DNA of 64,000 nt from Alentia gelatinosa (GCA_950022655.1 OX465588.1:22988527-23052526), one strand, 5' to 3'; counted from the stretch's first letter, positions 14,061 through 28,020 are shown. Program-made: numbers and translations. The notes: generated by a model not told the origin, from the sequence alone.

Positions 14061-14439
14061 CTACATGTGCACTAACTGCATTACAAGATCGCACGGGATA
14101 AAAATGGAATGAGGAGGACACCACACACTCTGGTCGTTAAGCAGTATTAAATGCCGATAATCGCGAGAATTTGATTTGATGACGCCATACGCAATCCCCC
14201 AAGTCTGTATGCTACTAGTAGATCCCGAGGGAACCGGCACTTTCCCTATACTACTCACTAAAGTCTGCCAGCGCTATCGAGTCTTCCCGGCGAATCATAA
14301 GTGTTAGAGCGCTGAAAACGACCGGTATAGCTATTACGGTATAAGCACATTCCCAGAGATTGATTCCTCCCGCTAATTTGATATCAGTGACGCATTGACG
14401 GTATTTGGTCGGTAAATGAAATAAATGTACAAATCGCAT
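14061..14439 (-). pseudogene. Two overlapping minus-strand open frames with protein-like composition
   Basis: The frames 14251-14439 and 14061-14258 overlap by 8 nt in different phases. The first remains open for a further 12 codons upstream of its ATG, then meets a stop. Both have mixed composition without low complexity, unlike most short frames here. They could be pieces of one decayed gene or chance frames. I do not recognise the product. Confidence 0.18.
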
Positions 14440-17213
14440 TCTTAACTGAGGTGCTCTATCTGTCAGAATAACATAACTTTATGTAGGCAGCTGTATATTC
14501 TGAGACAGACCCATAGAGACGGGTTATTGTATTCTGATGATTACACGTGGCATATACCAATCGATGAAGGGTTTATATGGTCTATTCTAACTTTATCCCT
14601 GGCCTAGATCGATTACCGTGGATTGTGCTCCATAGCACGTTTGCCTTGCACTTTAGCCGTGCGTTATTTTTGGTTTTAATAGGCAAAAGCGATACGCTCC
14701 TTTGTACTGTCTAATTTCTATCTCCCTTGAAGGAACATGAGAGGTTTAGACAAGATGCCTGAAAAGGGTTATTCTAGGTTCAAGTCAGGAATTTCGCCAT
14801 GTCTCAAAGAAATGCCTCCCGTAAAGCTTCCTTTGAGACATAAACGCTACCTGATGCGTTCTAGACGCATCTCTCTAGCACGTGTAGGTTCGCTAGGAAT
14901 GTCATTGATGCCCGTTGGATTTTACCACAATGAAATGACTGCGCTCTGAAATAACAGCACATCGGTGCATCTAAGTTGCAAACGTCATGTAGATTCTAGA
15001 ATTTTAACCATGGCCTAAACTAGAATATCCTTTAAGCTGTGCAGTGCAACAGGGGCTCTCAATGAATGAAATTTACATTGATGATAGCCTGTCAGATGTC
15101 TCGTGGTTCAATGGGACCACACCAGGCATTTTTAACGGACCATTGGCGGTTCGGAAGGCTGATCTAATGGTTTTCCAAGGTTACCGCGAACAAATAAAAC
15201 CACGAAACAAAAATAAATCTCCTGGTATTTATGAATCGGTAGCATGGAGGTAGCGGAATCTGGGAGTTCGGATTCATCTTTGTATAACGCGAAATGGTTT
15301 AATACCGGCTCGACATGCAAAGTACCAATGTCGAGCTCGCGGATTCGTTCTAAAAACAAGTCTCGTTGATAGAATGTGTCTCCATCAAGTCCTGCTCCGC
15401 GTAACTAGAATTGCATGACCCCCTCACACGCAAGACATGAATTCACAGCAGGAATGATGATATTTAGCCATCTAAACGATATTATATAACGACGAGAGGT
15501 AGATTTTCAGTATATTTTAACTATTTCTTTTTATTGCAAAATTTATTTTCATATGTTCTTTTCTTTTCCCATTTCAATTCATGATAATCAGGACGTCACG
15601 ATAATCACGGTATTTCTGAATAAGCACATTCAAAACCTATATATATGCCCTTATATATTCACCTGAGTATAGATATACAAACACTCGTCACTGCAGGGAA
15701 CTGCTAGCTAGTCTGTGCATCAAATGTCATCAAGCGTGATTATGAACTGTGGCTGTTTACTTCTCACCTTTTCCCTTTCCATATCGAACAATAAGCAAGG
15801 GGAAAAACTAAATATCAGTGAATAGAATAAGAATTCATTTACGCTCACACATCTGCTACATTAACAGTGTCGTTTCTGTTGGGATAGCAGATAATAATCT
15901 TTCTTATTAGGAACATCGATTTTCCATAACATAACTTCCGATAGTGCCTGGACGGCAATGCTTAGACCTTAACTTCTTCATGAACAGATTACCTTCCGAG
16001 GTGCAATTTCCCACTTAATTAGTATAATAAGGGAGCTTAGAAGAGTGTCGAGACAATCTCCATACGCCCTGTTAAAATCCTGTTTAATTAAAACATATTA
16101 GATTTTCAGCTCGATTAAATATCAAAATTAGAATGAGGGCTTTGGTTTTATAAGATAAAGCTTTATCGTTGATAACGATATGACCTGAGGGGTCAGATTG
16201 ATCTTGCAGTGATAGTTCACAAATTGCCGTGTCTCTTAAACACGGCATTTCCCAGCTAGCGGCACCTCACAGCATAATCTGGTGAATCTGGAATACGTTT
16301 TTTTCCCCTGGCATCTTGAGTGTAGATCTCTCTTTTCGTGGGTTACAAATGATATGTTTTGGAGAAAGCCGACGCAATTCCCTTTACACAAACACAAAAG
16401 TGTTGGTATGGATTGAATCATAAGATGGGAATACTCCTTTTCAAATGTAAATGTTAATAAAGATCCGTATCTTAAAGTATAAACCTTATATTCGACAAAA
16501 CAGTAGGACTATTCTGTTCACTATTTCAATGAATACCCCCCATGACGACGAGAAAGAATAGATGTAATTAGACAACCACGAAAATCTCATTAATTCTACA
16601 ACTAATCTTCTTGGCATATACATTCCTTTTCCCAAGCAACTCTGACGGCATTGTCATAAGACTGATACATCATATCAAGATAAGGATTACCTCGCTTCAC
16701 CATGACTGTAAGTATTACACCTAGCCCGGCGGGGGATTGTATCATGCAATAGCTTTTGCGATTGTAATCTAAACAGGCTTCCTTAATGAGCTTTATGGTG
16801 CTCCAGCGACAGTTAACTGAGGAGGGGTCCTATGCTGCAGGCATCGTCGTAGGATCTGATTCCCAGGAGGGGACCAACTCCGACGCCTACATGCAGCCTT
16901 TGTGGGGCTGGGTTACAGCGGATCTATATTAGAAATTGTAAACAATTCGTGCTTTAGTAAGATTAATTTGTACAACCCCCACGGACATTTTTTACCGTTT
17001 CCTTCCAGTTTCTACGGATGTCTGTCAGTGTTCCTAGTTTCTGGAAATTGCATAAAGAAGATTGCGAGGCTTATTCATTGTCATGTCAACCTAAACAGAC
17101 ACAAATCAAAACAGACGGAAGACGTACCATTCCACTCTGATTTCTAATTGAAATATGCGACCATTTTAGACTGAAATGTCTTTTTCACTTCATGAATCTA
17201 ATGGGAAACTCTC

Positions 17214-17588
17214 TTATAAAACAAACCGACCGGATATAGGCTCTAGATCGTAGGAGTGATGCTGTAATTGCTTAGCATATACTTGCTTAGGTAGGTCGTT
17301 CTTATATTGCCCCTTCAAAGGCAGGAACCATAGCAGGGTAGTGATACTGCCTGATGTAACTAGTGGAAGACAATCGCTTTGTCCATTGATTGTAGGAGAA
17401 AAGAACCACCCGGAAGGAGGCTTCACAAAAGGTTGACTAGCCGAGAATCCATTCCCCAGGCCACATGGAGGTATTTTCTTGTTCACCGTCTTCAACGAAA
17501 TCTGAGCATGGATGATATTTTTCACATGTCTCTCTGATAAAAGAAAATCAAAGTTCTGTTGCCAATGGGCAGACGGATCCACTATCAA
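17214..17588 (-). pseudogene. 124-codon minus-strand open frame, unidentified
   Basis: This open frame starts at a TTG, not an ATG, and has balanced composition with hydrophobic and aromatic residues (for example PPSGWFFSPTINGQSD). Stops lie just upstream, and the 76-codon frame at 17635-17865 precedes it by 46 nt in another phase. Together they could be fragments of a decayed gene of unknown, possibly viral or transposon, origin. No family was recognised. Confidence 0.2.
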
Positions 17589-17634
17589 GTGTGGTGTGAG
17601 GTTTCCCTAGGATCACCGATATATTTCCTCATCA

Positions 17635-17865
17635 CTATGCGTTCCAGATTCCGTATAAAGCAGCTGCCGCGAGTTCATCATCGTGGAAATGAACACAATC
17701 ATTTCCTAGACAGATATTCATAGGAGCGGTCTTATTTAACCTCGAATAAATAGCACTATTGTGGCAAAAGGTGGATGTAGCCGCTCCGCATAGATAGCTT
17801 ATTGCAGACAAGTTTAAGTATATGTATTCAGGACTATGGATGACGTCCTTGTGCAATAATTTCAA
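17635..17865 (-). pseudogene. 76-codon minus-strand open frame, unidentified
   Basis: The frame ends in a segment FHDDELAAAALYGIWNA before a stop, in protein-like composition. It lies immediately upstream, in transcription order, of the 17588-17214 frame but in another phase. Function unknown. Confidence 0.18.
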
Positions 17866-18980
17866 ATTCTGGAGTCAAGCAAAGTATGAATTCCAAAATT
17901 TCTAAAAGATGCAGGAGGGTTCGAAACTCCTGTAAGCTGGCGATTCTTAGTCTCCGTAATTAATCAGTCGTACCTACTCCATTCTCGAATACGTCTCACA
18001 ATTAACGATATATGTTCCTCTGCATTTATGCGTATATAAGATTTCTCAGCATGTTACACCTGCTACTAGAACAGTATGGCTGATATTGCCAGTACTATGA
18101 TGAGGTTAATGGCAGTTTCAGAACGACCTATAATGGAGCACCCCGCATTGCCCTCCACCTCTCCGAAGCTTAACGCTCCATGGAGGTTAAAACCTCTTCT
18201 ACAGGAGATGAATCAAGGTAGAACAACACAAGCACTCAACAAGCTCCCTATATAGTCAGCCGGTATTTATAGACGTAGTGAACTTAAAATGGCGGCGCCC
18301 CGCAACATGTGGTATGAAGCAAAGCGCAGTAACGAGATTCCAATACACTGCCCCACGCCTGAAACCACCCTGCTCCGCTTACTACAAACGCGCCAAACCA
18401 CAATTGCCCGATGTCATCGAGCGTGGTGCTTCCTTACCACCCACCTTGTGAATAGGCATTAAGAAGAGACACCCTGTTGGCATAGAGATTAAAGAGGCAG
18501 GGTGCCGGTCGGGCGCCGGATGGGCGTCTCGGCCCGGCCTGGGGATGGCTTCTCTGGCACAATGATGATGGCGTCGAAACGGCGTCAGATTTCACGGCAG
18601 AGGTTTTCACATGAGACAAAAAAGCGTACGATGGTAAGCGAGGGGAAGAGATAAAGAGTTGATACAGTCTATGTATTTGATGTTGCGGGGATAAACCTTG
18701 TAGTGAGCATTAGTTCGTTCGTGATTTACATTTCTGCTCTACTGCATTTCAACACCATGTGGGGAGGTTTCTATTTGTGGGCTGTTGTAGCTTTAACATT
18801 TAAAGGGGGTAAAATCAACTTTCACATGATAGTAAGGAAAGCATTACATTTCGTAACGAGTAGAAAAACGACTGGCCTACATAGGTGAATGAGCATATAT
18901 ATTCATCCAAGAATATGGGAAGTCAGACCAAATATATCTAGTTATTTTTGTAATTGTCTTGCTTATAAAGCTGGCTTTTC

Positions 18981-19080
18981 AACCCTTTAATCACAGCATG
19001 TACTTTCAATCCTCAAATAACTCCCTTGCCTACCGCGACAGGATGCCTCCAAGCATCCTTGATGATGACATTTTTAATAG
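18981..19080 (+). repeat. Diverged copy of the CCCTTT-ended MITE family
   Basis: AACCCTTTAATCACAGCATG is followed by a GCCTACCGCGAC segment and GGATGCCTCCAAGCATCC. This is the same order of blocks as at 48269. The flanking TTAA has become TCAA. It is old and incomplete. Confidence 0.4.
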
Positions 19081-19084
19081 GTAT

Positions 19085-22000
19085 GGCACAGAAATGATTG
19101 ATGAAATCCTGTAAAACACCCAAGGGCATATAGGTCTTCGATTTGATTTAATAAAATGTTAAACGTTACCACGGTAACGTATTGCCATCATGTGATTTAA
19201 ACATTTGTTGGTTGAAGGTCTTACCCTAGCAGGAGTATTGCTTCAGGCCTGGCTTGGGGTTGTGTGTGTATCAGGTATATTTCCAAGACAACATATTTAT
19301 TTCCGGTTCAATCAGTTGACACAGTTTTTTGTTGTTGTTTTTTTATTCAATAAGTTTAACGACAATAGTAATCGCCCAAAGGCGTTCTTCCTTACAGTTA
19401 TCTCATTATTTTTGGTGTTTCCTTCATTGAATCAAGGGATCTAAAATGGAATAGAGAATAATTATTAGGCAAGATCAAAAGAAGGATGTTTGCACAAGAT
19501 TTGAGTAGAAATGTATTATGCTCTCTTCAAAACAAAATGATTTACACGATAATTGTTTTGTAACACGCTGAGCAATACACTTTAAGGCTCTTGAAACTAC
19601 ACATTTCAAATGACTAATCAACGTCGGATATGCATATATCACATGTTGATTCTTGAAAGATAAGGTCAGTTTTTTTAGTTCTAGCGCGGAAATGGGCCGT
19701 GTGGCGAATTAAAGTATATTTTGTGTAATTATAGAAAACCCGAGGGGATTGGAAAGCGAATAGAATATGAACAATATCAAAAAGTCTGACATTGGTGTAT
19801 CTTATGTTAAAGTATATGATTTGAAGCGGAATAGACATACAATGCTCTGAATTATTATTTTCCAATGCACAATCACCGATGCACCCACAAGGTCTTCTCT
19901 GAAGGAGAACTAAATACTATGAAAACACGAAACCTTGAAGTTTATGTCAAAATGCTATTTTTATATCAACAAAACCTCTATTCGTGTCTTTTAGTATTGA
20001 CAATACACATTGATTCAAACGTTCCAGTTGTGATTCATCATTTGTATGTCATTATTCCATGCCTCTCTTTCATGATAAGATTCCTTTGTCCAAACGCAAG
20101 TAGCCAGATGAAACAACCCTTTGAAATACGTTACCGAGACGGCATCAAGTAAAGAGATATGCTGAGCTAATGAATGAGTCTAAGAATAAAATAAGAAGGA
20201 TGAATGTACTCATAAAAACATAAAGGAATCAGCCTCATACTTCAAATATTTGAAGGCACAAAACAGTAAAAATACAAATACATAGATATTAGAACAAAGA
20301 AGGAAGAATATACACTCCGGAAATATTTACAGCTACATGTGCTCAGAAACAAAGCGTATGGATATTAGTAGGGAACACATGGCAGATAATCTTTTATGAT
20401 CTGTTTGGCATTTGCTCCACGAATGCTCAATGTTTACCCCATGGAACACTGGGATCATATAACCTCTTGTATGGGATATTTTTGAAAACACAGTTTGGAG
20501 AAATATGGCATTTTAGAGAGAGTCAGACGAAGCTGTCGTAGTGCGTTACGCTACCACATTGATCTCCTATATGCTTTCACCTCACGAGGTCGACTTGGCA
20601 TTTTACTCTTGTGAGAATCTGCTGTGCAACCAATTATCATGAAAATATTGGTAAGACCAATAAAAAATAAGTGAATATATTATCGTACCTATAAAATTAA
20701 AAAAAAGTACTTTCCATTATACCTATATGTGTGCTTTGTTGCGTACTATTTATAAGTTTACCAGAATTTAAATGTCACAGTTGGCTGAAAGTTAATGCGC
20801 TGAGACATCCATGACGTCTTGGGTATTTATTCTTAACACAATCTGAGTAACGTATGCCTATCAGATCGTATCTCAACACGCACTTTTAGCATCACATTAA
20901 TCCTCACTGTGTCAGGTAAAACACTGCTGTTAAACAGGCAGCGCCAACGAGGAAGTCACAGTCGCCTATTTACATAATGGCCGGGAGAGCCCCATTCGTC
21001 ACATTTTCATGCGTTAATTGAAGACGCCCCACTCGACTCCTCTTGATTTGCTTCGCATTTTGTTGAACTCCAACGCATTACACTTGATCTTTTCCACCGG
21101 ATATCGCTCGCCCAGTGCAGCCAAACCGTACGAATTTAGAAAAAAAAGTAGAGACCCGCTGGGATGAAAATTAATTACTTAATGTCGCACGACTAATACC
21201 CGCCACTGACAGACGATCCCTGGAAAGCCTAGTACTTTATTGAGATAATAACGTCTGCAGATTCTACATATATTCATAGAGTGCAGTGTCTTCTTTTAAT
21301 AACCGCCTTCGAGGGTATCGAAAGAGAAAGCTTTTATGTTATTTAGTCATGTTTCATTGAATTAAGATTCAAATTTTTTCTTTGAAAAGAATTGAAATTC
21401 TAAGTTTTCTTATCTCACATTAGGCCTGGTGAAAAAGAAAGACGACCCAAGTAAAGGTGGAATCGGACTGGTTTTGTGTCCGACCTAGTCTGCTCCTGTG
21501 GCCTACATTTTCTTCATCCAAAACCATTCAAACATTGATTGCGGCCAATATGGCGTTGAACTCCAGATGTAAATTGTAAGGCAAGGAACCCACCAACGCC
21601 GACGCAGAATGCAGACCTTCCTTCCATAAAATGGGTTAAATGTGTCGTAGAGCGCGTCGTAAGTTGCATTCAGTGTGCATTGGCAGCCCAGTGGGTTCGG
21701 CGCTTTAAACATGAGGGACAACAAATACTAGATCTTGGAAACGTTGCACACAGACAAGGATGTCTTGTCTGCATCATGTCAGTTATCATTTCAGCAGCCT
21801 TTATTGTAGCCAAATTGAGAAAACACTAAATGCATTCCACGCATATATTTATATATTATCATATAACTATGTTTAAATAAGTATAAATTGGTAACCGATA
21901 ATCTGCTCATCAGTATTCACTGCGGTACTGATCTTGTTGTCTGGCGTCACACCCATCCTTCTTGGTATCGCGGTAACTGATGCGGTAACTTGTGGTTACC

Positions 22001-22690
22001 TGGTGACTCACACGGTCATTCCGCGGTTTATAGCTCACCTGAGCACAAGATTTAATCTCCATTCGGTGTTTTTTTAATTCTTAACTTACCTGTATTTCTT
22101 GATGTATAGACTGGGGAAAGTCCAAATGTATTTCTTAAATAGATCCTATTATTTAATATTTCGGCTACTCACGCCTTCGTCTCAATTATTGTCAACACTG
22201 TCGTAATCCAAGTACGATATACAGCACTGTATATGAGTTTATCCAGTCACAGCATCTGATAAAGATAGAAAAGTTGAGGGAGTCATACCGGTAGCAACCT
22301 TGATAAAACACTTCCCTGTATGAGTAAAGGGACGAACCTATCGGGCTTCCTATGCACACCGACACGTTTGGGGTGCATAGGGAGGTCGGAATTCTGCGTC
22401 GGTGTTGGTGGGTTCCAGGCTATATGGCTCTCTCCCGTTAAGAATATGAATTATGACATCATGCTGGACCGTATAAGAGGAACATGAGAATGGCAGTATT
22501 GAAAATTGTAGTAAGTGATATCCTTTCATAAAAACAGACAATATTGTAGGTGTTTGGGTCCGGGTTCTTTAGAGAAATCTTCCAGGATGATTCCGAGGTC
22601 AAGAAGGCACTCTTTAATATTAGTATTCTATACCATAGGTGCTCTCAGAACTTAACATGCATGCGCCAAGCACCAAGTAAATCTGGAAGC
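19085..22690. other. Gene-free AT-rich stretch
   Basis: Near-palindrome CGTTACC-AC-GGTAACG near 19165 and a cluster of GGTAAC/GTTACC words near 21970-22000. No supported gene. Confidence 0.5.
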
Positions 22691-23045
22691 TAACACGGCG
22701 TTTACACTAGGAAGATTATAGGCGGCGATCCTAAATTTAGCAGCACCTGATGACTTTCAGCCGTAAAAGGCTATGAATTATCTAATGTAAATCATTTCAC
22801 GCAATTTAGCACCACCTGACGACTATACGATATGCTCTGACGCCGGCGACTATTTCAAAATGACTTGAATTGTCGTCTAGACACCTATCCCTATAAAATG
22901 TCGTCTAGTATAAACGCTTGAGGACATTCTCTGGTGGACGACTATTGCGGCCAACATTGTGTAATCGAGCACCACCTTACGACTATTGGCTTTACGACCT
23001 ATACAGTCGCCATGTTTCGAGTCGTCTAGTGTAAACGCCGCGTCA
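22691..23045. mobile_element. MITE-like element with GGCGTTTACACTAG inverted ends
   Basis: The left end, positions 22691-22710, contains GGCGTTTACACTAG. The right end, 23026-23045, contains CTAGTGTAAACGCC. The two match as inverted repeats at 17 of 20 positions. Inside are several GTCGTCTAG and CGACTAT words in both orientations, for example near 22832, 22870, 22910 and 22980. No open frame and no convincing target duplication; superfamily unknown. Confidence 0.55.
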
Positions 23046-25090
23046 GATTGTTTAGTTTCAATTTCCTCTCATTTATGATTTAAGAGTCGTCCATTTGGAA
23101 CATCCAATCTTCTCAATTGGGTTCGAAATGACCGCTGAACCTGAAAGCCAAATTTTGATCATCCGTTAATGATTTGAAGACTGATTCTTCTATACAATTA
23201 ATACCAGTGTTGTAGGAAGGGATCAGACCATTATTCCATGTGGTGTAATGCCAAAAAGCCCTTAAGACCCTTACTGAACTTGACTTAATGATGCTAAAAC
23301 CCGTTTTCCAGGCAGTTTGCCATAGGGAGATGAAGAGAGCCAAATGGGGAGAGAAACGGACAGAGCTGTTTCTTTCTTTGTGATTACGAGCAGAAAAAAC
23401 GCGAGATTACGCACAAGCCTTTGTTAAAAGGAGCCATTGGGCGAGTTGCCTTTTCTGCCGGTGTGACTTCATGACAACGCATAATGAGGTAGCAAGAACG
23501 AATGTCAAAGCATCCAGATCCCCAGGGAACCAGGATGATCAAAGAGGACGCCTACCAGATCAGAGGGCATTACGAAGTGTACTTTTTGAAGAGACCGATT
23601 GAAAAGGTCCTGCAGCATCTTTACTGAAGTCGACGTGGGGAGTTGTACGCGTGTACTACACGAATACAGAACGGGATATATACGTAGTTCGCAGTCCATA
23701 CAAGAACGTGTGCGATAGATGGGAGCAAAAGGTGTGTAATCTTTAGCTGATACTTCAATCCATTCCCTTAGTCTAATCAACATGCAGCATTTCAGTAGTT
23801 TCCTAGCTTATATGATGTCATGTGATTTTGCTGTCCCTTAGCTTGTTTCTCTTGCAATGGAAGCTCATTGTGCTATTGGTATTCTATCTTAGTTTCTGTA
23901 TTTGACAAAGATTTGTGAAGGTATTTACGAGTCCTCATAATAGTGCCAAGCTCAATTGGCCCATTCTCAAAGCTACCAAATGCAGGCAACATAATTGGAT
24001 CTGTATTTTACTACAGAACATTATGTCTAACTATATCAAGCACCCTGTGGAAGCGTATTAAATAATTCCCTGTGTCGCATTTAGTAAATGCTATCATCAA
24101 TATGATATAGCAACCAACACTAAATATGCTACGTGTATATAGACTTCATCTAAGAACCTTGTTTCTCTGCTTATGCCTGATCTAGTTATAGATGTGGCGT
24201 TCAACTATGTGGCAACCTTCTATTGATCACACATCCTATACGTGGAGTTTCTCCTGCGTCAACCCGATGGCTTTATTTGTGGAGGTCTATGATATTGTTC
24301 AGGTACGCTGGTCCTTCTATTGATCATATGCGTATGCGTTACCCTATCATATTGAAGTATTTCCCTTTATCTCACCCCTGATTATTTATTATTGGGAACT
24401 CATACTCAACGCCTATGGATTATTTGAAAATTACCGCAACTGATCCATAGCCACTGAAACTACGCCATTCACATTGGATTTGCTACATAATCTCATATGG
24501 CTTTGCCTCCACAGCCAAAATTTAGTGACGTGGCGTATAATCATGTTTGAAGACTGATAGTCACTGTGTAGCATCATCACCAATGTGCCTGCTGTCCTTC
24601 GCAGTGATGTTGGTCAGTGTATTCTTTATCTATCTCTTAATTGTGTATGTATTTGAAGAGCTATATGTTTATTTATTCTTTTTCGGTCATTTCCAATAGG
24701 TTCGCGTTGCTGGGCAACTATATTTGAATGGTATATTGGTGAATCGCGAACTACCACCAGTTTGTTAACATTTTTTGGTACACATGGCTCCATGTTATCA
24801 ACTTTATTTTTTGTTACTGAGACAAACGTTGGTCACAGCAGGCACGAACGTTTTCTTACCGTATGTCTAGCAGCGGATAGTACTTCTTATCAATGATATC
24901 ACAGGTAAATAATATTATGATTCAAGTCACTTATCTCTCAAAATGGGGATGGGTGGAGACATGCTCAAACCTTTAACCAGTGTCAGAAATTATGTAGATT
25001 AAGGAAGTATCATTCTTTGCAAATTGAGTATCTGTTCTCTATTTATAATTCGTTCACAATATCATTGGTAATTGAATCTTAACAAGCCTT
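23046..25090. other. Gene-free AT-rich stretch
   Basis: A 14-bp word CCTTCTATTGATCA occurs twice (24216 and 24313). Otherwise nothing recognised. Confidence 0.5.
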
Positions 25091-25099
25091 GTTTAAACC

Positions 25100-28020
25100 A
25101 AGCAAAGCTGCTGTTGCCTGTGAGTGCGATCTGTTGATGGGGAGCTAGAGGACGGTCCAGTCGGGAGACTGATGAGTGATTGACGGGAGGCCGGGCGGAG
25201 GACGGCCGCGGGACGTCTGGACGACACAGGGCCAGACGGACAACGCCCGATCCTTTGCCGAAAGCCCCTCCATCCCCCAACATCCATTCATTTCCGAAGT
25301 AAATTAACAGCGTATGCCTTCCTCCAACGAGGTCGGACTGTCATTGCCTACCCGCCTCCGATTCTTTTCTCCACACGCTGCGCTCCATCATACCACACCA
25401 CCCACCCCTCACTAACAAACAGAACCAATACCAAACAACAAACTCCCCGGGGTATCCGTGCTGGGACTGGATGCTGTTTTAGCAGGCAGAGGTTTTGTCT
25501 GTAACCTGAACAAGAACAGGTCAGCGTTATTTAGCGCACTGCCATCCAACTCTATGCCGTATAGTATCTTGTTGAAAGGCGAATCGGCTGATTGCCATTG
25601 TGTTTAGTCTACTCGACGGTCCTCAATTGTCTCCTACATTTCCATCGTTTATCGATAACTAATATTTATATTCAGATTGAAGTCATGATTATTGTTTTCT
25701 TCTTTTCGGGTCACCTTCAGATCCCTTCTAGTCTTGTATCCCCAAACCACTTACTACTGTATGATATCATCTGTGTCTCTTTCCTTCTCTTTCTCTCCCT
25801 TGCCTAACCCATCCTCGACTATGCTTCACACCCCCCACCTTTGTCTGTCCACTCAACTCACCCAGTATCTACCGCCATAATTTCGTTGTTTTTCTGGTTT
25901 CTCAGGGGACACAGATGGTTCCAGTCGTCGGGGTCTGCTTTAGCGGGGGGCGGGCTACGGGCCACGGCAAACAGCCCACTGGGCCGTCGCCAAATGTATT
26001 GTACAATTTTACCTTTGGTACCACTTCCAGCTCTCACACCCCCCTGGGACTCCCCCAACGCTAATTGCTTTCGACCAATGGCCAATGTTACCACGGGCGG
26101 TTCTGCGCATGCGTCGAAGAGAGATTTCCGCCGGAAGTAGTTTCCAGGTCGTGTGACCTCGCGTCGTCGGCAAGATTACCCTGCAGCGAAAGGGCTGCCA
26201 GCGCTTGAACTCTTGTCTGAACATAAATTGAGGAAATGGCGAAGCTCACGCGAACGGCGAAACGCTGCGCTATAGACTGTTGGGGTCTGAGAGAAGAGGC
26301 CCCTACCTCCCTGCTCGCAACCCCTATCCCTCCTCTCCCCGAACACGACCCCCTAACGGCCGTAGATGCCGCCCAGCGGCCCTTCTTTTGTTGTCGATAG
26401 CGTTAACGACGAGGGAATAACACCAGTTAAACGTAGGGAGTCTCGCGTGGGCCTCGCGTGACCACGCGAGATTACACGAGAAGGGCAATCGGCGTGGCGG
26501 CGATGGTTAGTTCGGCCAGCGCGATGTAGCAGAGAATCACAATTGGCAGATCACGAGTATACGTGAATCACGTGGTGTTAGGCGAGAACTGCTGCAGCAT
26601 GTCGGTGTTCGGAGTGTATGTACGTCACAATGACGTCATCGGACACGGCGTGTTCGCTACGTCAGCATTTGTTATTGATTTTTGTTGTGCAGTTGAATTT
26701 GGAATTGTTAAAAAGATGACAACTTTTATCAATTTTTCAAACTCCAATATTTTAAATGAAAGGTAGGTGTCATCATTGATAATGACGCTCAGAGTCGGTA
26801 AAGTGTACCTCATTAATTCTTTTTGGGATTAAATGTCTGTGATAGGAATTCAAATATTAGTTCCTTATATAACCCATAGTATAGAAGATCGTCTACTGTA
26901 TGACGAATACTATTGTCGATCAAATTTGTTATGAAATTCAGAAATATGGGAAAAACTCCCCATAGATGGACTATTGTTTGGCAACTCATTATAGTTTGTA
27001 AATGGCGTTTCCTCATCGAGGACCGTGTTAAAGACTTAAAGTGCCTTAAAGTATATATTGTTATATGTTTTCATGAGTTTATCTTAAACATGTGTTTATG
27101 AGGCCATCAATGCGTTAGATACATAACTGTTTAAGTACATGTTGGATCGCGTCATTGAGATACGGTTACGCCTATGAGAAATACTCAGAATTCTGCTCTG
27201 CATCAATGTTTTACATGGCCAGCACACTGCAATACAGGTAACCGTTGGAACTGCTCCTCCGGGAAAAGGTCCCCCTCCATTGTGTACTCGCTCGCGCTCC
27301 AGAAATCACAATGTTTAATCGGTTAAGCCTAATGTGGATGGCCCTAGAAAAGAGAATGCATCAACCAAACCTCAATGAGAAGAAAGAGAAAAGATTCTGG
27401 AAGGAGTGCTCCTCCAGCGAAAAGGGCACGAGTTAATTGATAGCGATAAAAAAGACTGCCGCCACTGAAAAAGTCAATTATCAAACCCAAAGGAGCGAGG
27501 AACGAAGGGCGTGCCACTCCGACCGTCCCTATCGCAAATTGAGTCAGGAAACAATGATAAACCCATTAGCTCCCCGTCGCATCCGCCAGGATCGAAAAAC
27601 TGATATCAATTATCTAGGGGGAAAAAAGAGAGGGGGAAAGTAGCAATCCATCCCCTGGGAGACTACAGGCAGGGTAGGCTCCTCCCCCTCCTCCACCCAC
27701 CCGCCCGCTACGTGCAGATCGCGTGTGAGACACTAGGGCGGGGGTAGGTGGGGTGGGTGGGGTGGCTGGGGGGTACTTTGTAGGCGAGTATACACTAAGT
27801 ACTTTAACACCAGGGCCGGGTACTTGGCACAACACGAGAGATGACAGGCGTGGAGGCTCCCATCGCAGCCTCGGTCAGGCGAACTGCTCAAACTCACCAA
27901 AACTTCGAGTTGTGGCGCTGTCGTCGCACGCGTGGAAACGTCCAGCTTGTCGGTTCCACTTAAGGCTCCCTGTTTTGGGAGAGGAGGAAACTGCAAGTTG
28001 GTCGTGTATGGATGTGATCT
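25100..28020. other. Series of GC-rich patches
   Basis: GC-rich blocks at about 25.10-25.33, 25.89-26.56 and 27.61-28.02 kb are separated by AT-rich DNA. A full CRE octamer TGACGTCA lies at 26631. CpGs are frequent around 26.06-26.50 kb. No gene; promoter-like composition only. Confidence 0.4.

Larger units (their letters stand above)
13060..18420. other. Region of balanced composition with short frames and short inverted repeats
   Basis: Base use is more even than in the AT-rich neighbours and simple repeats are few. It holds the unidentified minus-strand frames listed separately and several short perfect inverted repeats (for example 14799-14841, 15308-15336 and 16154-16246). No gene can be named. 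Confidence 0.4.

Noticed and set aside
17900..17925. GGTTCGAAAC B-box-like word
   Set aside because: It sits inside a short CAGGAG/CTCCTG hairpin and has no tRNA arms around it.
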